Assembly (NCBI GenBank): GCA_032260385.1 | Contig: JAVVEL010000002.1 | Location: 1-64,000 of the forward strand | DNA length: 64,000 bases | Reading direction: 5' to 3' | Source: UBA9300 sp032260385 | GTDB taxonomy: Bacteria; Bacteroidota; Bacteroidia; Bacteroidales; VadinHA17 | Part shown: one piece after another, positions 58,767 to 64,000 of the stretch | How the letters are laid out: each line of letters begins with the position of its first letter | How positions within the stretch are numbered: position 1 is the stretch's first letter | The notes under the pieces: generated by a model | Told to the model about the DNA's origin: nothing | The model's database searches: none | What the model saw: only the letters and a program-made list of their open reading frames with translations | Position numbers and translations under genes: made by a program

Positions 58767-59837
58767 ATGGAAAAGGAACTGAGATTAATGAAAGGCAACG
58801 AGGCTATTGCTGAAGCAGCAATAAGGGCCGGTACCGATGGCTATTTCGGCTATCCCATCACTCCACAGAGTGAAGTGCTTGAGTACCTTACGGCGGAAAA
58901 GCCACACGAAAGGACAGGCATGGTAGTTTTGCAGGCAGAAAGTGAAGTGGCTGCCATTAATATGGTTTACGGTGGCGCAGGATGCGGCAAGAAGGTAATG
59001 ACATCATCCTCTTCGCCCGGTATATCACTCAAGCAGGAGGGGATAAGCTATATTGCAGGGGCTGAATTACCCTGCCTGATAGTAAATGTTGTCAGAGGTG
59101 GACCAGGCCTGGGTACCATACAGCCGGCCCAGTCTGACTATTTCCAGTCTACCAAAGGAGGCGGTCATGGCGATTACAGGCTTATAGTGCTGGCACCGGC
59201 CTCAGTACAGGAAATGGCCGACTTTGTTGAACTGGCCTTTGACCTGGCCTTCAAATACAGGAATCCCGCAATGATACTTTCAGATGGTGCTATTGGCCAG
59301 ATGATGGAAAAAGTATGGCTTAAACCGCAGAAGGAGAGAAATAAAGACCTGCCTGCCTGGGCAACTACGGGAAAAACACCCGGCAGGGAGAGAAATATTA
59401 TCACATCACTTGATCTTGATTCCAATAAGCAGGAGCAGTTTAATATCAAGCTCCAGAAAAAATACCGCGAGATGCAGGAGAAGGAGGTCAGGTATGAAAC
59501 TTTCCAGTGTGATGATGCCGAATATCTGCTTGTAGCCTATGGCACCAGTTCACGCGTATCACAGAAAGCAATTCAACTGGCCAGGGAGGAGGGAATAAAG
59601 GTAGGCCTCCTCAGGCCAATTACACTCTTCCCCTTTCCAACAAAAGAAATCGCTGATCTGGCCGGCAGGGTTAAAGGCATCCTCTCGGTAGAAATGAGTG
59701 CCGGTCAGATGGTAGAAGATGTGAGGCTGGCTGTAAAAGGCAGGGTGCCGGTAGAACACTTTGGCAGAATGGGAGGTATAGTGCCGACAGCTGAGGAAGT
59801 TGTTGAGAATTTGAAAACTAAAATTATTGGAGGATAA
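58767..59837 (+). CDS. 2-oxoacid:ferredoxin oxidoreductase alpha subunit (VorB/KorA-like)
   Basis: 356 aa. The pyrimidine-binding domain begins GNEAIAEAAIRAGTDGYFGYPITPQSEV, shortened here to the diagnostic YPITPQSE. Family segments are SSSSPGISLKQEG and VVRGGPGLG, and the C-terminal domain carries LLRPITLFPFP. The family name (branched-chain 2-oxoacid, VorB) is the common annotation; 2-oxoglutarate is an alternative substrate. The gene overlaps the next open frame slightly but stops 5 bases before the chosen start of the beta subunit. Confidence 0.88.
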   Translation: MEKELRLMKGNEAIAEAAIRAGTDGYFGYPITPQSEVLEYLTAEKPHERTGMVVLQAESEVAAINMVYGGAGCGKKVMTSSSSPGISLKQEGISYIAGAELPCLIVNVVRGGPGLGTIQPAQSDYFQSTKGGGHGDYRLIVLAPASVQEMADFVELAFDLAFKYRNPAMILSDGAIGQMMEKVWLKPQKERNKDLPAWATTGKTPGRERNIITSLDLDSNKQEQFNIKLQKKYREMQEKEVRYETFQCDDAEYLLVAYGTSSRVSQKAIQLAREEGIKVGLLRPITLFPFPTKEIADLAGRVKGILSVEMSAGQMVEDVRLAVKGRVPVEHFGRMGGIVPTAEEVVENLKTKIIGG

Positions 59838-59841
59838 GAAT

Positions 59842-60621
59842 ATGGCAGACAATATAAGTATTAAAGATATAGTAAAGCCCGAAAACCTGGTCTATAAAAG
59901 ATCTTCTGTGATGACGGACAATATTATGCATTATTGCCCGGGTTGCGGACATGGAACAACTCATCAGATTCTGGCTGAGGTAATCGAAGAGATGGGTATA
60001 CAGCAGGATACTATTGGGATAACACCCGTCGGCTGCTCGGTGCTAATGTATAACTATATGGATATTGATATGCAGGAGGCAGCTCACGGAAGAGCACCTG
60101 CGCTGGCTACAGCCATTAAAAGACTGATGCCTGAAAAATATGTGTTTACATACCAGGGCGACGGCGACCTGGCAGCAATAGGAACAGCAGAGACAATCCA
60201 TAGCTGCAACAGGGGCGAAAATATCCTCATTATATTTATTAACAATGGTATTTACGGGATGACCGGGGGGCAGATGGCCCCAACCACCATTGTAGGCATG
60301 AAATCATCCACCACTCCCTACGGAAGGGATGTTAAACTGATGGGTAATCCTTTGAAAATGACCGATATAGTAGCCACCCTGCCCGGAACTTATTATGTCA
60401 CCAGGCAAAGTGTGCATAAGCCGGGTAATGTGAGAAAAACAAAAAAGGCAATTCGTAAGGCATTGGAATACCAGAAGCTTAATAAAGGAACCTGCTTTAT
60501 CGAGGTCGTATCTAATTGTCCTTCAGGATGGAAAATGACTCCTGTTGAATCAAATCAATGGATGGAAGAGAATATGTTTCCATTCTATCCGCTGGGTGAT
60601 TTTAAAGTACCTGAGGAATAA
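59842..60621 (+). CDS. 2-oxoacid:ferredoxin oxidoreductase beta subunit (TPP-binding)
   Basis: 259 aa from the ATG at 59842, preceded by GGAGGATAAG; a TTG at 59827 in frame is less likely. The TPP-Mg motif is GDGDLAAIG ending near NNGIYGMTGGQ, and an Fe-S motif CPGCGHGTTH lies at the start of the domain. Later Cys residues (GTCFIEVVSNCPSGW) complete the cluster ligands. It decarboxylates the 2-oxoacid. Between alpha and gamma subunit genes. Confidence 0.9.
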   Translation: MADNISIKDIVKPENLVYKRSSVMTDNIMHYCPGCGHGTTHQILAEVIEEMGIQQDTIGITPVGCSVLMYNYMDIDMQEAAHGRAPALATAIKRLMPEKYVFTYQGDGDLAAIGTAETIHSCNRGENILIIFINNGIYGMTGGQMAPTTIVGMKSSTTPYGRDVKLMGNPLKMTDIVATLPGTYYVTRQSVHKPGNVRKTKKAIRKALEYQKLNKGTCFIEVVSNCPSGWKMTPVESNQWMEENMFPFYPLGDFKVPEE

Positions 60622-60652
60622 GAGTCTTAATAATAATTGAAAACTGAATATT

Positions 60653-61198
60653 ATGACAGAAGAAATAATAATAGCCGGTTTTGGCGGACAGGGAGTACTG
60701 TCAATGGGTAAAATAATGGCTTACTCAGGCATCATGCAGGATATGGAAGTGAGCTGGATGCCATCTTACGGCCCGGAAATGCGGGGTGGAACAGCTAACG
60801 TGACGGTTATACTTAGTGATGAAAGAATAAGCAGCCCGATACTAAGGACTTTTGACACTGCTATTATACTTAACCAGCAATCACTCGATAAGTTTGAACC
60901 TGCAGTAAAACCCGGTGGTACACTGATATATGATGGAAACGGGATTACACGGCATCCTGAAAGAAAGGATATAGAAATTTACAGGATCGATGCAACAGAG
61001 GAGGCCACACAGATGGAGAGCTCCAAAACATTTAACATGATTGTCCTGGGGGGATTTCTGAAGATCAAACCCGTACTCAGGATGGAAAATGTAATCACGG
61101 GATTGAAAAAATCACTCCCCGAGAGATATCATCACCTTATTCCAATGAATGAGAAAGCACTTTCCCGTGGAATGGAAATTATCAGGAAGCTGGCTTAA
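60653..61198 (+). CDS. 2-oxoacid:ferredoxin oxidoreductase gamma subunit
   Basis: 181 aa. The N-terminal GFGGQGVLSMGKI and the segment SWMPSYGPEMRGGTANV are diagnostic of the gamma domain, which binds part of CoA and closes the active site. Last gene of the operon; it ends 6 bases before the convergent nadD stop, with no visible terminator between them. Confidence 0.92.
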   Translation: MTEEIIIAGFGGQGVLSMGKIMAYSGIMQDMEVSWMPSYGPEMRGGTANVTVILSDERISSPILRTFDTAIILNQQSLDKFEPAVKPGGTLIYDGNGITRHPERKDIEIYRIDATEEATQMESSKTFNMIVLGGFLKIKPVLRMENVITGLKKSLPERYHHLIPMNEKALSRGMEIIRKLA

Positions 61199-61204
61199 GA
61201 AGAT

Positions 61205-61795
61205 TTATTCATAAAAATGCATGTCCCTGATGTATTCCCATACACCCGGGGGCAGGAAATGGCGAAGGTTCTTACCTTCCTTTATAGCCGATCGTATGAA
61301 GGTACCTGAAATTTCAATTTCAGGGGCATTAACAATTTTAATATCGGCAGTTCTCAGCATTGATTTTACATCCGGCGCAGGTTCCTTCCCCTGGTTCTTC
61401 CTTGGATAAACGAAGACCCTGCAGGAATTGAGAAGTATCCCGGCATTCTTCCATTTATTAATGGTTAAAAGGTTGTCGCTTCCCATAATAAGGGCAAACT
61501 GCCTCAGAGGATATTTTTCCCTGAGGTGTGTCAGTGTGTCTATTGTATATGAGGGACGGGGGAGTTTTGTTTCTATATCTGAAATCCTGAACCTCTCATC
61601 ATCGCCTATGGCAATTTCAGCGAGGCGCAGCCTGTGGTGATCGGCCAGCAGACTGCTTTTTTGTTTCAGTGGGTTATGGGGACTTACAACAAACCATATT
61701 TCATCAAGGTCTGAATACTCGTAAATATAATTTGCTATGGCCAGGTGCCCTATATGCACCGGATTGAATGAGCCAAAGTAGAGTCCGGTTTTCAT
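61205..61795 (-). CDS. nadD: Nicotinate-nucleotide adenylyltransferase
   Basis: 196 aa. The nucleotidyltransferase motif GSFNPVHIGHL and the C-terminal ISGTFIRSAIKEG are typical of NadD. Makes nicotinate adenine dinucleotide for NAD synthesis. It follows gmk by 3 bases on the minus strand in a nadD-gmk-yicC group that recurs in Bacteroidota. Confidence 0.95.
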   Translation of the reverse strand: MKTGLYFGSFNPVHIGHLAIANYIYEYSDLDEIWFVVSPHNPLKQKSSLLADHHRLRLAEIAIGDDERFRISDIETKLPRPSYTIDTLTHLREKYPLRQFALIMGSDNLLTINKWKNAGILLNSCRVFVYPRKNQGKEPAPDVKSMLRTADIKIVNAPEIEISGTFIRSAIKEGKNLRHFLPPGVWEYIRDMHFYE

Positions 61796-61798
61796 ATT

Positions 61799-62383
61799 TT
61801 ATCTGTAATTCAGAAATGCTTCACAAATTTCCAGGGCTTCCCTGCATGCTCTCTCAAGATCATCATTTACTATAATCTTATCAAAAAAGGGGGCTTTCTC
61901 CATTTCCACCCTGGCTTTGTTTATCCTTACTTCAATTTCGCATGGGTTATCAGTGCCTCGCTTAATTAAGCGCTGCCTCAACTCATCAATTCCCGGAGGT
62001 TTTATAAATAATGACATTGCCCCGGAACCATATTCTTTTTTAAGACTGAGGCCTCCCTTAACATCAACGTCAAATATAATGTGCCGGCCCTTCTTCCACA
62101 TTCTCTGAATTTCACTGCGGAGGGTGCCGTAATATGTGTTTTTATATACTTCTTCCCATTCAACAAATTCATCATTATCAATTTTATGCCTGAACCTATC
62201 TGCTGAAAGAAAATAATAATCATAACCGTCTTTTTCATTTTTACGGGGCGACCTGCTTGTTGCCGAGATAGAAAAACCAAGATCAGGGATATGCTCCAGG
62301 AGGTATTTAACAATACTGGTTTTACCCGATCCCGATGGTGCAGATACTATTATTGATTTCCCGGTAATTTGTTCATTTTTCAT
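61799..62383 (-). CDS. gmk: Guanylate kinase
   Basis: 194 aa. P-loop SAPSGSGKTSIV, GMP-binding segments TSRSPRKNEKDGYDYYF and EWEEVYKNTYYGT (pattern), and DVDVKGGLSLK identify Gmk, which phosphorylates GMP to GDP. Its start overlaps the yicC stop as ATGA, so the two are coupled. Confidence 0.96.
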   Translation of the reverse strand: MKNEQITGKSIIVSAPSGSGKTSIVKYLLEHIPDLGFSISATSRSPRKNEKDGYDYYFLSADRFRHKIDNDEFVEWEEVYKNTYYGTLRSEIQRMWKKGRHIIFDVDVKGGLSLKKEYGSGAMSLFIKPPGIDELRQRLIKRGTDNPCEIEVRINKARVEMEKAPFFDKIIVNDDLERACREALEICEAFLNYR

Positions 62384-63252
62384 AATACGTTAAGTAACTG
62401 TTCTTTTACCTTTTCCAGTTCATCCTTCATCATTACCACAAACCTTTGTATTATTGCATCATTAGCTTTAGAACCCAGGGTGTTAATTTCCCTTCCTATT
62501 TCCTGTGAAATGAAAGCCAGTTTTTTGCCGTTGGCATCCTCCGTTTCAAGAGTTTCAATAAAATAATCACAGTGCTTTTTCAGTCTGACCTTTTCTTCGT
62601 TTATATCAAGTCTTTCAATATAATAGAGTATTTCCTGCTCAAACCTGTTTTCATCGGTATTTTCATTCTCCAGCTGTTTAAGACTGGCACTTATTCTTTC
62701 TTTTATCCTTTTGATTCTTGCTTCTTCCAGGGGTTTTATTTCATTAAGATAACTTTCAATATTTCTGATTCTTTCACGAAGGTCCTTCTCAATTGATATC
62801 CCTTCTTCCAGCCTGAAGCTGTCCAGGCCGGCTATAGAATCATCCAGCAAACCCTTAAGAATTCCCCATTCTTCCTCACCCAGGGTTTTTTTCTCGGTTT
62901 TGAGAGTCTCAGGAAGCCTCATAATAATCGAAAGTAGCTCCTTCCGGTTTTCAATATAGAGTTCTCCTGCCACATCAATCAACTGCCTGTAGTAACTTTT
63001 GATAGCAGCTTTATTCAGTATGGGTACGTTTTCATCATCAATGGAATCAACAGAAATTATAAGGTCGGCTTTTCCCCTGGTGAGACCCTGGCTTATTTTT
63101 GACCTGATCTCAATTTCTTTTTCTTTGTAATACCATGGCATTTTGGTATTAATATCAGTTTGCTTGCTGTTCAGTGAGCGCAACTCAACTGTAATCTTTT
63201 TTTCAGGAGTTTCAGCATAAGCTGACCCATAACCTGTCATTGATCTGATCAT
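62380..63252 (-). CDS. YicC family endoribonuclease-like protein
   Basis: 290 aa. The N-terminal MIRSMTGYGSA and the C-terminal KLAFISQEIGREINTLGSKAND are hallmarks of the YicC/YloC family, linked to RNA turnover. A long central coiled region (ESYLNEIKPLEEARIKRIKERI pattern) is usual. First gene of the leftward yicC-gmk-nadD unit. Confidence 0.92.
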   Translation of the reverse strand: MIRSMTGYGSAYAETPEKKITVELRSLNSKQTDINTKMPWYYKEKEIEIRSKISQGLTRGKADLIISVDSIDDENVPILNKAAIKSYYRQLIDVAGELYIENRKELLSIIMRLPETLKTEKKTLGEEEWGILKGLLDDSIAGLDSFRLEEGISIEKDLRERIRNIESYLNEIKPLEEARIKRIKERISASLKQLENENTDENRFEQEILYYIERLDINEEKVRLKKHCDYFIETLETEDANGKKLAFISQEIGREINTLGSKANDAIIQRFVVMMKDELEKVKEQLLNVL

Positions 63253-63293
63253 AACTTCTTAATTGTTGAACAAATGTATTAAAAATCGGGCTT

Positions 63294-64000
63294 TTATTTA
63301 AGTTGTGGCTTCACAATGGTTTTTTTCTTCCAGCGGCCTGTCAGATAATAAACCCATGACATAATTAGGCCCATTACCCAGCTCATCGGGTATGACCACC
63401 AGATACCTGTTTCACCAAACCTGTCGGACAGAAAGACTGCAAAGGGTATTCTCACAAGCCATAGAGAGATAAGTGTGAAGATCATAGGTATGAAGGTATC
63501 GCCGGCGCCCCTCATCACACCGTTAAACGTAAACATAAAGGCAAAAACAATATAAAAAAGGCTCACTATCGTCAGGTAGTCTGAACCAATTTCTATTACA
63601 TCCCGGTCATTGGTAAATGCATCCATGAAAATGTCACCGAAGGATACAATTATTGCCGTTGTTGCTATTGTAACAATACTCGTCAGCAGTATGGTCGACA
63701 ATAATCCTGTTTTCACCCGGTGCGATTTATTGGCTCCCAGGTTTTGACCTACAAAGGTTGCCAGGGCTTGTGCCATTATCATGGCAGGTATGGTGGCAAT
63801 TGCATCAAGACGCGCAGCCACGGAAAAAGCTGCTATCACATTTGTGCCGAAGGTGTTCACAACCCCCATTATTGCCATACTGCCAAGGGCGACAAAACTA
63901 TGCTGAAAACCGGTTGGCAGGCCAATCCTGATGCTCTGATTGAAAATCTTTCTGTCGAATACAAGCCCCCGCAGTTTTATGTCTATTATTTTGTGGTAAT
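63294..64000 (-). CDS. MATE family efflux transporter, 5' end beyond the window
   Basis: The frame runs unbroken to the right edge (235 codons seen). The upstream part translates as GLPTGFQHSFVALGS before MAIMGVVNTFGTN, so the first in-window ATG is internal and the gene starts outside. Hydrophobic helices and motifs such as FVGQNLGANK and GVMRGAGDT are typical of MATE drug/Na+ antiporters. The C-terminus is complete and ends WKKKTIVKPQLK. Confidence 0.9.
   Translation of the reverse strand, partial: YHKIIDIKLRGLVFDRKIFNQSIRIGLPTGFQHSFVALGSMAIMGVVNTFGTNVIAAFSVAARLDAIATIPAMIMAQALATFVGQNLGANKSHRVKTGLLSTILLTSIVTIATTAIIVSFGDIFMDAFTNDRDVIEIGSDYLTIVSLFYIVFAFMFTFNGVMRGAGDTFIPMIFTLISLWLVRIPFAVFLSDRFGETGIWWSYPMSWVMGLIMSWVYYLTGRWKKKTIVKPQLK

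Overview
The window looks like the chromosome of an anaerobic or fermentative member of the Bacteroidota (Bacteroidales/Marinilabiliales-like). The evidence is TAnnTTTG-type promoter motifs, lipoprotein and Tat-exported sugar enzymes (Gfo/Idh/MocA and DUF1080 families), a FlgD/T9SS-like domain, and an anaerobic energy gene set ([FeFe]-hydrogenase locus, ferredoxin-linked 2-oxoacid oxidoreductase, ADP-forming acyl-CoA synthetase, Rex). No rRNA, tRNA, CRISPR array or intact mobile element was found. The genes are densely packed, with many ATGA overlaps, and both ends cut genes.

Region by region. 1-3.1 kb: tail of an edge-truncated gene, malic enzyme, FkbM methyltransferase, thioredoxin-like lipoprotein. 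3.2-11.2 kb: sugar locus (ROK kinase, FucP-like transporter, phosphomannose-isomerase-like fusion, Tat-exported oxidoreductase, HEAT-DUF1080 protein). 11.4-16.1 kb: a four-gene operon (single-domain response regulator, TPR/YaiO-like barrel, SPOR-TM-HEAT protein, processive GT2 synthase) that looks like a signal-gated exopolysaccharide machine, with a large secreted glycoside-hydrolase-like protein converging on it. 19.0-25.3 kb: SpmA/SpmB-like transporter, ApbE, then a second oxidoreductase/DUF1080 sugar operon. 25.3-33.8 kb: sulfate activation (CysD, CysN-CysC, CysQ), UDP-uronate synthesis, PhzF, hydroxyproline dehydratase. 33.9-35.8 kb: small periplasmic protein, metallophosphoesterase, Nudix.

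35.7-53.1 kb is the most striking part: a divergent [FeFe]-hydrogenase and hydrogen-sensing locus. Leftward are a 2Fe-2S protein, an H-cluster/PAS sensor and a SpoIIE-type phosphatase. Rightward are NuoE-like, NuoF-like and HydA-like subunits, an H-cluster/histidine-kinase fusion, a response regulator, a receiver-kinase hybrid, the redox repressor Rex, RibF, HydG, a tandem TM1266-like protein and (opposite strand) HydE. Rex-like operators lie in the divergent promoter. The HydA-like subunit keeps all four cubane cysteines but has lost the canonical proton-relay cysteine and several active-site residues.

53.3-64 kb: C_GCAxxG_C_C protein, molybdate-binding-like protein, ADP-forming acyl-CoA synthetase, a membrane protein, an aminotransferase plus four-subunit 2-oxoacid:ferredoxin oxidoreductase (amino-acid fermentation yielding reduced ferredoxin and acyl-CoA, which the synthetase can turn into ATP), then nadD-gmk-yicC and a truncated MATE transporter. 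The likely physiological link is that ferredoxin and NADH from oxidative steps are balanced through the hydrogenase, while H2 or redox state is read by the two sensor arms and Rex.
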